DNA from: Bacillota bacterium
GTDB taxonomy: Bacteria > Bacillota_I > Bacilli_A > Izemoplasmatales > Hujiaoplasmataceae
Assembly (NCBI GenBank): GCA_018816905.1
Contig: JAHIVB010000013.1
Location: 1 to 64,000 of the forward strand
DNA length: 64,000 nt
Direction: 5' to 3'
Each line of letters begins with the position of its first letter. Position 1 is the stretch's first letter. The notes under the pieces are model-generated. The model was not told the origin of the DNA. It ran no database searches and was given only the letters and a program-made list of their open reading frames with translations. A program made the position numbers and the translations under genes. Shown piece after piece: positions 51,144 through 59,143 of the stretch.

Positions 51144-51416
51144 TTATCTTACTGAATCTTTTAAAACTTTTCCAGCTTTGAAAGTTGGAGCTTTTAATGC
51201 AGGAATAGAAATAAGTTCACCAGTTCTTGGGTCATGTCCGGAACGAGCTTTACGTTCTTTCACTTCGAATGTTCCAAAGCCTGTCAATACAACTTTTTCA
51301 CCCTTTACCAAAGCTTCTTGTACTGCAAGGACTGTAGAGTTGAGAGCTTTTTCAGCGTCTTTTTTCGTTAGATCGGCAAGTTCAGCGATGCGTGCTACCA
51401 ATTCAGATTTGTTCAT
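51144..51416 (-). CDS. hup: HU-family DNA-binding protein
   Basis: A histone-like nucleoid protein of 90 residues. It has the typical MNKSELVARIAELADLTKKD start, LTGFGTFEVKERKARSGHDP with the beta-arm sequence, and a C-terminal FKAGKVLKDSV. AAAGGAGG precedes the ATG. In Bacillus, hup (hbs) also lies downstream of der, so the order cmk-S1-der-hup is conserved. Confidence 0.97.
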   Translation of the reverse strand: MNKSELVARIAELADLTKKDAEKALNSTVLAVQEALVKGEKVVLTGFGTFEVKERKARSGHDPRTGELISIPALKAPTFKAGKVLKDSVR

Positions 51417-51447
51417 GTTTTATTTCCTCCTTTTATTTGTTATCTTC

Positions 51448-51476
51448 ATTATAGAAAGTTTCATTTTAAAAAGCAA
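51448..51476 (-). promoter_or_regulatory. Promoter of hup
   Basis: -35 TTGCTT (51476-51471), 17-base spacer, -10 TATAAT (51453-51448). It allows strong HU expression apart from the upstream der operon. Confidence 0.8.
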
Positions 51477-51520
51477 GTGTTTAGATAAAAAAAGTTGTGT
51501 TTTTTTTGTAAATTTAGCCA

Positions 51521-52828
51521 TTAAGTCCGTTTTCGGAGCACAATTTTGAGTGGAGTACCCTCGAAATCGAATCTTTCACGTAGTCGATTCTCCAAATAAC
51601 GGTGGTAACTAAAGTGCATACAGTCACTGTCATTAACGAATAATACGAGAGTTGGCGGTTTGATACCTACTTGAGTGGCATAGAATACTTTTACGATTGA
51701 ATGATTGTGTTCCTTGGGAGGATTTAACATCATTGCATCACTAATAATCTCATTTAACAAGGAAGTAGATACTCTTCTTTGATAGTTTTCAAAGACTTGG
51801 GTGATAACCGGAAACAGGGTATGAATTCTGGAACGGTTTTTCGCTGATACAAACACAATTGGAATATAAGAAAGAAATTGAAATTCGTTTCTGATCTTGT
51901 TAGACCATTCAACCATTGTTTTATCGTTTTTCTCGATGGCATCCCATTTATTGACAACAATAATCATTGCTTTTCCGTTGTCGAGTGCGTATCCACCGAT
52001 ATGTTTATCTTGTTCTTGAATCCCCGACTCAGCGTCGATGACCAATAATGAAAGGTCACTTCTCTCAATCGCTTGCATTGCTCGTAAAGCACTGTATTTA
52101 TCAAGAGACTCGAAAATCTTTCCTCTTTTCTTTAATCCAGCCGTATCAATCGCCACATATTTTCTGCCATCACGCTTGAATTCAGTGTCGATGGAGTCTG
52201 TTGTCGTTCCAACGATATCGCTAACGATGACTCTGTCGTTTCCTAAGAGGGCATTGGTAAGTGAGGACTTCCCTACGTTCGGTCTACCAATGATTGATAG
52301 TTTTATCGTATCTTCCTCATACTCTTCCGTCGAATGGATTGGAAGGTGTTCAACAACGGCATCTAGTAAGTCGCCCATTCCAATTCCATGAAGTCCTGAA
52401 ACGTTAATCACTTTGGTAGCGCCAAGTTCATAGAACTCATAGATGTTGTCAACCAATGAGGAGTTGTCTACTTTGTTTACGGCGATAATGACTGGCTTGC
52501 TAGATTGATATAGAAGTTCCATGACGACTCTATCATCCGGAGTTAAACCTGTTCTCCCGTCGGTAATGAATATAATGACTTGGCTTTCTTCTATCGCGAT
52601 TTCAGCTTGTGCTTTAATTTCAGTCAAAAAAGGTGCATCGCTAATTTCGATGCCCCCTGTATCTATGAGATTAAATGAGTGCCCAAGCCATGATGCTTTC
52701 CCGTAGATACGGTCTCTAGTCACGCCTGGTGTATCATCGGTAATAGATACCCTATCACCGAGAATACGATTGAATATTGTCGATTTTCCGACATTCGGAC
52801 GACCGACAATCGCAACAACCGATCGCAT
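51521..52828 (-). CDS. der: Ribosome-assembly GTPase Der (EngA)
   Basis: An essential tandem GTPase acting on the 50S subunit. The two G domains begin with [12 protein letters not shown] (near 9) and [12 protein letters not shown] (near 185); each has its DTxG (DTGG, DTAG) and NKxD (NKVD, NKWD) motifs. A KH-like C-terminal domain follows (about 355-435). The start is the ATG at 52828, six bases after AAGGTG, rather than the GTG inside that site. Confidence 0.97.
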   Translation of the reverse strand: MRSVVAIVGRPNVGKSTIFNRILGDRVSITDDTPGVTRDRIYGKASWLGHSFNLIDTGGIEISDAPFLTEIKAQAEIAIEESQVIIFITDGRTGLTPDDRVVMELLYQSSKPVIIAVNKVDNSSLVDNIYEFYELGATKVINVSGLHGIGMGDLLDAVVEHLPIHSTEEYEEDTIKLSIIGRPNVGKSSLTNALLGNDRVIVSDIVGTTTDSIDTEFKRDGRKYVAIDTAGLKKRGKIFESLDKYSALRAMQAIERSDLSLLVIDAESGIQEQDKHIGGYALDNGKAMIIVVNKWDAIEKNDKTMVEWSNKIRNEFQFLSYIPIVFVSAKNRSRIHTLFPVITQVFENYQRRVSTSLLNEIISDAMMLNPPKEHNHSIVKVFYATQVGIKPPTLVLFVNDSDCMHFSYHRYLENRLRERFDFEGTPLKIVLRKRT

Positions 52829-52849
52829 AATGATCACCTTTTTTGATTT

Positions 52850-54229
52850 TTATTTTTTGAATTTCGAGAATAGATCCGCTAATGATTGGTTTGCAGATAC
52901 GTTTTCCTTTAATTGTTCTTCATATTCTTTTCGAGATGCTTTTTCAGTAATCTTTCTTTTTGAAACGACAAGTTTCCATTCTTTCGGGAAGAAAGTGGTT
53001 ACTTCAACAGATAAGATATCTCCTACTTTCAACACGTCTTCGACGCGATTGATTCTGTCTTCGGATATTTCACTGATGGGAATGAAACCATCGACGCCTT
53101 CGATTTCAAGAACAGCACCTTTTTCCATAATCGTTTTGACGGTTGCGGATACGATATCTCCAAGTTTGAACTTGACATCTGCCCAAGGGTTATAGGATAA
53201 ATGTTTTTTTGATAATCCAACTTGTTTCTTCTCTGGATTAATTGAAATGATTTCAAGTTCCAACTGATTTCCTACTTCAACTCTTCCAGCTAGATTGTCT
53301 TGAGGGTCCCATGAATAGTCGTACCTGTTTAGTAGCCCAATGACATCCCTTTGGATTTCAACAAGCATTCCAAACTGCATTTTCTTAACGATGGTTCCTG
53401 TTACTTTATCTCCCACTTTGGCTGATTCAATAAACAGGTCCCAAGGTTTCTTTTGCATCGAACGTAGCGAGAGATTAATCTTTCTTCCAGCGATTTTAAT
53501 AATCTGAACATCGATTTCATCGTCTACTTTGACGACTTCTTCAACGGATTTAATATGGAAATGTGAACACTCGGAGATATGAAGCAATCCTTCCAAATGA
53601 TCGCTTAAAGAAACAACGGCACCAAAAGGAAGAACTTTCGTCACTTTCCCTTTAACAATCGAATGGATCTCAAGTTTCGCCATCTCGTTTTTTTCTTGCA
53701 AACGAAGTTGTTCTGCAATCAATAGTTTGCGATTGGCAATGAATACTTTTTTAGCGCGATTTTCTTTGACGTCCACGATTCTGACATCGACGTTTTTACC
53801 TATAAGACTATTTTTTAAATCATCATCTGCATTCGCAACATCAATCATCGATCCTGGCATAAATAGTTCAATGCCATGATAATCTAGTTCTAATCCGCCT
53901 GGGTTTGATCTTTTTACTTTTGCGGTAATGTCTTTCCCAATTTGAAGTTCATTGATATGTCCTTCACGAATTTGGTTCTTTTCTATTTGTAAGCGAGAAA
54001 GCAACATGATATTGTTTTCATCTCCGTGAGAGATTTTTGTCACTTTTGCTTCAAGTTCGTCTCCGACTTTTACAAATTCTCTTGCATCTGTTACTTTGGT
54101 TGCAGATAAATGGTCTTTATATATTGTACCTTCGAACATGTACCCTACATCAACCAATACTTCCTCTTGATTGACGCTTACGACCGTTCCTTTGATAATG
54201 TCACCAACTTGTGGGATTTTAATTTCCAT
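52850..54229 (-). CDS. rpsA: Ribosomal protein S1 homologue with five S1 domains
   Basis: An RNA-binding protein resembling Bacillus YpfD but with five S1 repeats (about 10-85, 95-170, 185-262, 268-350 and 352-425) rather than four. The third repeat, with FGAVVSL..LEGLLHIS, is closest to the S1 consensus. It probably helps 30S subunits bind mRNA. AGAGGA favours the ATG at 54229; this start lies just after the cmk stop. It is the middle gene of cmk-S1-der. Confidence 0.88.
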   Translation of the reverse strand: MEIKIPQVGDIIKGTVVSVNQEEVLVDVGYMFEGTIYKDHLSATKVTDAREFVKVGDELEAKVTKISHGDENNIMLLSRLQIEKNQIREGHINELQIGKDITAKVKRSNPGGLELDYHGIELFMPGSMIDVANADDDLKNSLIGKNVDVRIVDVKENRAKKVFIANRKLLIAEQLRLQEKNEMAKLEIHSIVKGKVTKVLPFGAVVSLSDHLEGLLHISECSHFHIKSVEEVVKVDDEIDVQIIKIAGRKINLSLRSMQKKPWDLFIESAKVGDKVTGTIVKKMQFGMLVEIQRDVIGLLNRYDYSWDPQDNLAGRVEVGNQLELEIISINPEKKQVGLSKKHLSYNPWADVKFKLGDIVSATVKTIMEKGAVLEIEGVDGFIPISEISEDRINRVEDVLKVGDILSVEVTTFFPKEWKLVVSKRKITEKASRKEYEEQLKENVSANQSLADLFSKFKK

Positions 54230-54230
54230 G

Positions 54231-54902
54231 CTACTCACTCCTCTTAGTCTTTAGGATGTCCATAAACATCTCATAAATTTTATCTGCAACTTCATTGATA
54301 TCCATCTTTGAAGTGTCTAGAAACACTGCATCCTCCGCTTTTCGAAGCGGATTGTAATTTCTCGAAGAATCAAATAAATCTCTTCTCTTGATTTCTTCGA
54401 TTAACGCTTGGTAATCGCTTTTGATTCCCAAAGTTCTATTTTCTTCATGTCTTCTTCGCGCCCGTTCTTCAACCGTTGCACTCATATATATTTTTAAGTC
54501 CGCATCAGGTAGGACGATGGTGCCGATGTCTCTGCCATCCATAACGACATTTGAGTTTTTCGCAATCATTTGTTGAAGCGATACCAGCTTGTTTCTTACA
54601 GGAACATGGCTAGCCACAACGGAAACGTTATTGTTAACTTCATTCGAGCGAATCGGTACTGTAATGTTTTTTCCATCCAAATATAAAATGCCATCAATGA
54701 ACTTCATTTCAGTTTCGTCAAGAAAACCAAATTGATTTGGATCGGCCAAATCAAGATTTAATTTCATGGCTTTATATGTGATGGCACGATACATCGCACC
54801 GGTATCAATGTAAGTATAATGCAACCTGCGAGCGACCATTTTTGCTACTGATGATTTCCCTGCGCCGGCGGGCCCGTCGATGGCTAATTTATAATATTTC
54901 AT
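54231..54902 (-). CDS. cmk: Cytidylate kinase
   Basis: Phosphorylates CMP and dCMP. The P-loop is IDGPAGAGKSSVAK (about 8-21), followed by YIDTGAMYRAITYKA, MDGRDIGTIVLPDA near 130 and a RARRRHEE lid. At 223 residues it is full length. The frame could open at a TTG at 54917, but that codon lies in the AGGGGTG Shine-Dalgarno; the ATG at 54902 is used. Confidence 0.97.
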   Translation of the reverse strand: MKYYKLAIDGPAGAGKSSVAKMVARRLHYTYIDTGAMYRAITYKAMKLNLDLADPNQFGFLDETEMKFIDGILYLDGKNITVPIRSNEVNNNVSVVASHVPVRNKLVSLQQMIAKNSNVVMDGRDIGTIVLPDADLKIYMSATVEERARRRHEENRTLGIKSDYQALIEEIKRRDLFDSSRNYNPLRKAEDAVFLDTSKMDINEVADKIYEMFMDILKTKRSE

Positions 54903-54925
54903 ATTATCACCCCTCAACCTTAAAC

Positions 54926-54931
54926 ATTATA
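54926..54931 (-). promoter_or_regulatory. Extended -10 promoter of cmk-S1-der
   Basis: TGATATAAT on the minus strand (TGn plus perfect TATAAT). A possible -35 TTGCAC lies with a 19-base spacer. Confidence 0.5.
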
Positions 54932-54965
54932 TCATAAATCACAAAAATTCGTGCAACCTTTTTAC

Positions 54966-55688
54966 TTACTTTCCATATCTTGACATATTCCACAATTGTT
55001 TGATTTCATGCGGTTTCAACAACCTGAAATCTCCTTGAGCCAAGCCTTCGGTTGTGACAACACCAAATCGATGTCTTCTTAACTTAATGACAGGGTGACC
55101 AATCTGTTCAAACATTCTTTTCACTTGATGATATTTACCTTCAGTGATGATCACTTTAACGTAGGAATTTTCTTTAGGATCATCATACTCAACATCGAAT
55201 ATTTTTGCAGGTGCTGTTTTGAAATCACCTAAATCCATGCCTTTTTGCAATCGAGAAGACTCCTCTTTACGAATCAAACCTTTCACTTTCACATGATATT
55301 CTTTCTCTACTTTGAATTTAGGATGAATCAAAGAATTCATGAAGTCTCCGTCATTTGTAAGCAATAGAACACCCGAAGTATCATAATCGAGTCTTCCAAT
55401 CGGAAATACCCTTTCTTTGACATGCATCAAATCCATGATTGTTCTTCTACCTAGATTATCAGAGGTGGTAGAAACATATCCAGTTGGTTTATTTAATACA
55501 TAGTATACAAGTTCTTCGTTCATCAAAAGCTTTCCATCAACTCTGATTTCGTCTTGAGATTCGACTTGTACACCCATTTCAGTGACAACCTTGTCATTGA
55601 CCATGACTTTGCCTTCTTTAATCAGTTCTTCCGCTTTTCTTCTCGAACAGATTCCGGCCTTTTGTATCATTTTTTGAAGTCTTTCCAT
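54966..55688 (-). CDS. rluB: RluB/RsuA-family 23S rRNA pseudouridine synthase
   Basis: A pseudouridine synthase with an N-terminal S4 domain (about 3-60, SRRKAEELIKEGKVMVN) and a catalytic domain containing FPIGRLDYDTSGVLLLTNDG (catalytic Asp) and ITEGKYHQVKRMFEQIGHPV. In Bacillus it modifies 23S rRNA near position 2605. AGAGG seven bases before the ATG at 55688 sets the start. A longer frame to 55736 crosses the CNNM terminator and is rejected. Confidence 0.92.
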   Translation of the reverse strand: MERLQKMIQKAGICSRRKAEELIKEGKVMVNDKVVTEMGVQVESQDEIRVDGKLLMNEELVYYVLNKPTGYVSTTSDNLGRRTIMDLMHVKERVFPIGRLDYDTSGVLLLTNDGDFMNSLIHPKFKVEKEYHVKVKGLIRKEESSRLQKGMDLGDFKTAPAKIFDVEYDDPKENSYVKVIITEGKYHQVKRMFEQIGHPVIKLRRHRFGVVTTEGLAQGDFRLLKPHEIKQLWNMSRYGK

Positions 55689-55704
55689 AATCAAACCTCT
55701 TTCC

Positions 55705-55737
55705 AAAAAAATGAGGATAGATGGGACTACCCTCATG
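55705..55737 (-). terminator. Terminator of the efp-CNNM operon
   Basis: ATGAGGGTAG-TCCCAT-CTATCCTCAT followed by seven T on the minus strand. Confidence 0.82.
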
Positions 55738-55741
55738 AATG

Positions 55742-57124
55742 CTAGCTATTTTCTACTTCGAGGTTTTCGTTATGAACGTCAACTGTCAGTAATACGCTCT
55801 TGATTCTTCTCTTGTGAACTTGGAGAACTTCAAAAGTCAGTATTTCGATATCTTCACTGATCAATTCGCTCAAATCATCGTAAACCTGATGAATCTTAAT
55901 TTCATATTCAATCTTTTCCCCTACTTCGGGGATGTCTTGGAACTTCTCGAAAAGCCAGCCACCTACAGACGTCGATTCAGAAACAGGCGCATCGCCTAAA
56001 TCCAAATCCTCAAACAAATCCGTTAGATCATAATCTGCATTAATGACGTAACTGGAATCACCTTTTTTAATGATATTTTCGGTAACATCGTCATGTTCAT
56101 CATAGATTTCGCCAACGAGTTCTTCCAATGCATCTTCCATGGTCACAAGGCCATCCACACCGCCATATTCGTCAACGACGATAGCCAAATGAGAATTTTC
56201 CTGTTGGAGAAGTTCAATCAACGCATCGACTTTTGTCGTCGCCGGAATGAAAATCGGCTTCCGAAGCATCTTCTTTAGATTGATGTTTTGCCTCTTAATC
56301 AGCTTTGTATAGTAATCGCGTTCAGACAATACACCGATGATGTTGTCTTTGTTATCGTCATAAACTGGAATTCTGGAAAACTTGCTTTTGAAAAATACTT
56401 CAGTCACCTTTTGTAAATCATCCGTCACTTCTATTGCGACCATATCAACTCTTGGAGTCATAATCGATTCAACCGTGATTTCTGACAAATCGAGTACCTT
56501 TTGAAGCATATCGGCTTCCTCTTCATCAATCGAGCCTTCTTCTTCCATGGTATCAATGATAGTTTCAAGTTCGGATTCGGTAACGGTTAGTTTGCTTTCA
56601 GAATTAATCTTACCGACGACTTTATTATTTAAAATTCGAAATAAAAACGTCATTGGGGTCATGACTTTAATTAAAAAGTACAATATTGAACTGACACCAA
56701 GACATATCTTGTCCGGATGTGTTTTTGCCAGGCTTTTAGGCAAAATCTCACCGAAGATCAAAATCAATGTCGTCATAACGAGTGTGTTCAACAAAGTAAT
56801 GATGGTATCCGCATTTGGAAGCGCACTAAAAAACCCTGTGAACAACAGAACGCTAACACTAGCAAGCCCGATGTTTGCAAGATTATTGCCGACAAGTAAT
56901 GTCGTTAGTGCCTTGTCGAAATTTTCGATAATCCAAAACGCTTTTTTTGACCCACGAATTTTCTGCTCTACCAGGTTTTTTAGTCTGACTTTACCTACTG
57001 CTGAATAAGCCATCTCCGTCATTGAAAAAAATGCGGAGACAATCAGTAAGACGATAATCAAAATTAAAAACACCGGATTAAATTGAACGCTAAGCAGTAA
57101 ACTCCACGTGTGACTTATTTCCAA
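55742..57124 (-). CDS. CNNM/CorC-family (hemolysin C-like) divalent cation transporter
   Basis: A membrane protein of 460 residues with a DUF21/CNNM domain (about 15-200, four helices), a paired CBS domain (about 215-335, with IMTPRVDMVAIEV and FKSKFSRIPVYDDN) and a C-terminal CorC_HlyC domain (about 350-435). The family exports Mg2+ (or Co2+) with CBS domains sensing nucleotide. The start is probably TTG at 57124, with GGGAG upstream. It lies 27 bases after efp without a terminator between them. Confidence 0.9.
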   Translation of the reverse strand: MEISHTWSLLLSVQFNPVFLILIIVLLIVSAFFSMTEMAYSAVGKVRLKNLVEQKIRGSKKAFWIIENFDKALTTLLVGNNLANIGLASVSVLLFTGFFSALPNADTIITLLNTLVMTTLILIFGEILPKSLAKTHPDKICLGVSSILYFLIKVMTPMTFLFRILNNKVVGKINSESKLTVTESELETIIDTMEEEGSIDEEEADMLQKVLDLSEITVESIMTPRVDMVAIEVTDDLQKVTEVFFKSKFSRIPVYDDNKDNIIGVLSERDYYTKLIKRQNINLKKMLRKPIFIPATTKVDALIELLQQENSHLAIVVDEYGGVDGLVTMEDALEELVGEIYDEHDDVTENIIKKGDSSYVINADYDLTDLFEDLDLGDAPVSESTSVGGWLFEKFQDIPEVGEKIEYEIKIHQVYDDLSELISEDIEILTFEVLQVHKRRIKSVLLTVDVHNENLEVENS

Positions 57125-57151
57125 GAAAAATCACTCCCTAAAACTTGATTG

Positions 57152-57712
57152 CTACTTTGCTCTTGTATCATATTTCCCAGTAGCAGTTGAAACGATTACT
57201 TTTTCACCTTGTTCAATGAACAATGGAACCAGAAGGCGAAGACCTGTATTTGTCAACGCTTCTTTTGTCGCGTTAGAGGCTGTATTTCCTCTTGCACCAC
57301 CAGCAGTTTCGACAATTTCCAATGTCACTTTGTCCGGAAGTTCAACACCTAGGATTTCATGTTCATAAGTGATTACACTAATGGTCATACCTTCAGTCAA
57401 GTAATTCAGTTCATATTTAATTTGTTCGGTTGGAATTTCGATTTGTTCGTATGTTTCCATGTTCATGAAGACATTCATATCTCCATTCACATATAAATAC
57501 TGCATCGAAGTTTTGTCAATCTGAGCTTGATTCATATTGACTCCGGCGTTAAAAGTCTTATCCAAGACAGAACCGGTTCTTAAATTACGTAATTTGGTTC
57601 TAACAAAAGCACTGCCTTTGCCTGGCTTCACATGTTGAAACTCGATGACCGAATAGATGTTTCCCTCATATTCGATTGTGAGCCCTGTTTTAAAATCATT
57701 GGTACTTACCAT
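57152..57712 (-). CDS. efp: Elongation factor P
   Basis: Relieves ribosome stalling at polyproline stretches. It has three beta-barrel domains of the EF-P fold. MVSTNDFKTGLTIEYEG is the N-terminus and VKPGKGSAFVR holds the loop-tip lysine. The C-terminus shows the NTGLRLLVPLFIEQGEKV pattern. AGGAGG precedes the ATG at 57712; the longer frame to 57787 overlaps the promoter and is rejected. It is 186 residues. Confidence 0.97.
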   Translation of the reverse strand: MVSTNDFKTGLTIEYEGNIYSVIEFQHVKPGKGSAFVRTKLRNLRTGSVLDKTFNAGVNMNQAQIDKTSMQYLYVNGDMNVFMNMETYEQIEIPTEQIKYELNYLTEGMTISVITYEHEILGVELPDKVTLEIVETAGGARGNTASNATKEALTNTGLRLLVPLFIEQGEKVIVSTATGKYDTRAK

Positions 57713-57758
57713 GAATTTCCTCCTGTTGGTGCAAAATCCTTGTTTATATATCATTACT

Positions 57759-57787
57759 ATTATAATACATTCATCGCCAGTTGACAA
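57759..57787 (-). promoter_or_regulatory. efp promoter
   Basis: -35 TTGTCA (57787-57782), 17-base spacer, -10 TATAAT (57764-57759). Its -35 occupies almost the same bases as the -35 of the divergent rhodanese gene. Confidence 0.87.
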
Positions 57788-57809
57788 TATATTTCATCTC
57801 TACTATAAT
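57781..57809 (+). promoter_or_regulatory. Promoter of the rhodanese-like gene
   Basis: -35 TTGACA (57781-57786), 17-base spacer, -10 TATAAT (57804-57809), perfect. It shares its -35 bases with the divergent efp promoter. Confidence 0.9.
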
Positions 57810-57836
57810 ATAACATAGCTTATAAAAGGACGTGGT

Positions 57837-58235
57837 ATGATGTTTTTAGCGGTATGGGATTGGTTATTACCGATTTCAGTTGGCTTGTTCGCAGGTTTAC
57901 TGATTTCAACCAGAAAAAAAGTAGACTTAACGCAACTAGTGACATTGGATGCTGAAGAATTCAGACTGAACATGAGAAAGGGTCAACTAATAGACATTCG
58001 TAAAGAAGACGATTTTAAGAAAACGAAGGTGAATGGATCCCGAAACTTTCCGAAGCGTTCGATTTTCTCATCACTTCACAAGGTGAGAAAAGATCAAGCC
58101 GTATTCATTATCTATTCAGTTCATGGGACCAACCCTAAATCGGTTGCCAAAAAGCTGATTAAAAAAGGATTCCGCCCCATTTATGTACTCAAGGGCGGAA
58201 TTGAAAATTGGCCGTTTAATTTAAAAGAAGAGTAG
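57837..58235 (+). CDS. Membrane-anchored rhodanese-like protein lacking the catalytic cysteine
   Basis: A 132-residue protein with an N-terminal helix (about 5-24) and a rhodanese domain (about 32-130). Its placement beside efp and its layout resemble Bacillus YqhL. The LIDIR strand (51-55) and the VLKGGIENW end are typical. The active-site loop reads IIYSVHGTNPKS, with Ser94 where the catalytic Cys of CxxGxRS should be, so sulfur transfer is unlikely. It may be a binding or scaffold domain. It ends in a terminator shared with miaA. Confidence 0.8.
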   Translation: MMFLAVWDWLLPISVGLFAGLLISTRKKVDLTQLVTLDAEEFRLNMRKGQLIDIRKEDDFKKTKVNGSRNFPKRSIFSSLHKVRKDQAVFIIYSVHGTNPKSVAKKLIKKGFRPIYVLKGGIENWPFNLKEE

Positions 58236-58259
58236 AGTGGAGATCACTCTACTTTTTTT
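58230..58259. terminator. Bidirectional terminator shared by the rhodanese-like gene and miaA
   Basis: AGTAGAGTG-GAGAT-CACTCTACT with a T run on the right. On the minus strand the flank is less T-rich. The stop codons of both convergent genes (TAG at 58233, TGA at 58244) lie inside the stem. Confidence 0.8.
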
Positions 58260-59143
58260 ATGAACTGGATGACATCTTCTACGGTTTGATGAAAAAGAAT
58301 AGGATTGACTTCAAACCAAGGAATATCGAGCTTATTGTGAAACCAAGTCAATTGTCTTTTCGCGTAGTTTCTGGAATGCTGCTTAATCAAATCCTTCGCT
58401 TCATCCAGTGATATCTTACCATCTAAGTACTGATAGACTTCTTTATATCCAATTCCTAGCATACTTTGTGAATGGAGCCCTTGATTGTAAAATGTTCTGA
58501 CTTCTTCAATCAATCCCTCTTCAAACATATGATCGACTCGTTGATTGATTGAATCATATAGTTTTGCTCGTTCCATTTGAATCCCAATCAAAATCATCTC
58601 AGGATAGATGGGTTGTTTTCCTTTATCCAGAAAATCAGGGCTTTTCGCTTCAGCGATTTCAAGGCTTCGAAGTAATCTACGCCTGTTGTTGGGATGGACG
58701 GAGGTAGCAAGCTCTTTGTTTAAAATGAGCAATTTATCGTAAAGTTCAGAGTTTGAAAAGTCTTTATAAATGTCTTTCGTTTCTTCGCTTCTTTTTTGGC
58801 CTTGAAAATCATAATCGAATAACGCGGCCTGAAGATAAAGACCTGATCCACCAACGACGACGACGTTTTTTCCAGATTCCATTAATTCGTCAATTTTATT
58901 TCTGACAATTTTTTGGAAATCCGCAACGCTGAAAGAGTCTTGAGGTTCCAAAAAATCGATCAAATGATGTTTGATTCCTTTCATTTCTGAGTATTTAATC
59001 TTTGCGGTACCAATGTCTAGTCCTTTGTAAAACTGCATTGCATCCGCAGAAACGATTTCCCCATCGAATTGTTGAGCAATCTCCAGAGATAATGAAGTTT
59101 TACCAACTGCCGTCGGTCCGACGATGACAATCAACTTACTCAT
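58244..59143 (-). CDS. miaA: tRNA dimethylallyltransferase
   Basis: Adds a dimethylallyl group to A37 of tRNAs reading UNN codons, using DMAPP from the MEP pathway. It has the P-loop GPTAVGKTSLS, the substrate segment DAMQFYKGLDIGTAK, GGSGLYLQA near 100 and an ARRQLTWF-type KRQLTWFHNK near 272. At 299 residues it is normal. It overlaps mutL by one base and ends in the terminator stem. Confidence 0.96.
   Translation of the reverse strand: MSKLIVIVGPTAVGKTSLSLEIAQQFDGEIVSADAMQFYKGLDIGTAKIKYSEMKGIKHHLIDFLEPQDSFSVADFQKIVRNKIDELMESGKNVVVVGGSGLYLQAALFDYDFQGQKRSEETKDIYKDFSNSELYDKLLILNKELATSVHPNNRRRLLRSLEIAEAKSPDFLDKGKQPIYPEMILIGIQMERAKLYDSINQRVDHMFEEGLIEEVRTFYNQGLHSQSMLGIGYKEVYQYLDGKISLDEAKDLIKQHSRNYAKRQLTWFHNKLDIPWFEVNPILFHQTVEDVIQFIKKVE

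Noticed and set aside
51178-51549. 123-codon plus-strand open frame opposite hup
   Set aside because: It crosses the hup gene, its Shine-Dalgarno and its promoter on the opposite strand; the composition does not resemble a protein.
52038-52391. 117-codon plus-strand open frame opposite der
   Set aside because: Shadow of the conserved G-domain coding sequence of der.
56547-57008. 153-codon plus-strand open frame opposite the CNNM/CorC gene
   Set aside because: It is antisense to a clearly conserved protein, has no Shine-Dalgarno or promoter, and its composition is that of a shadow frame.
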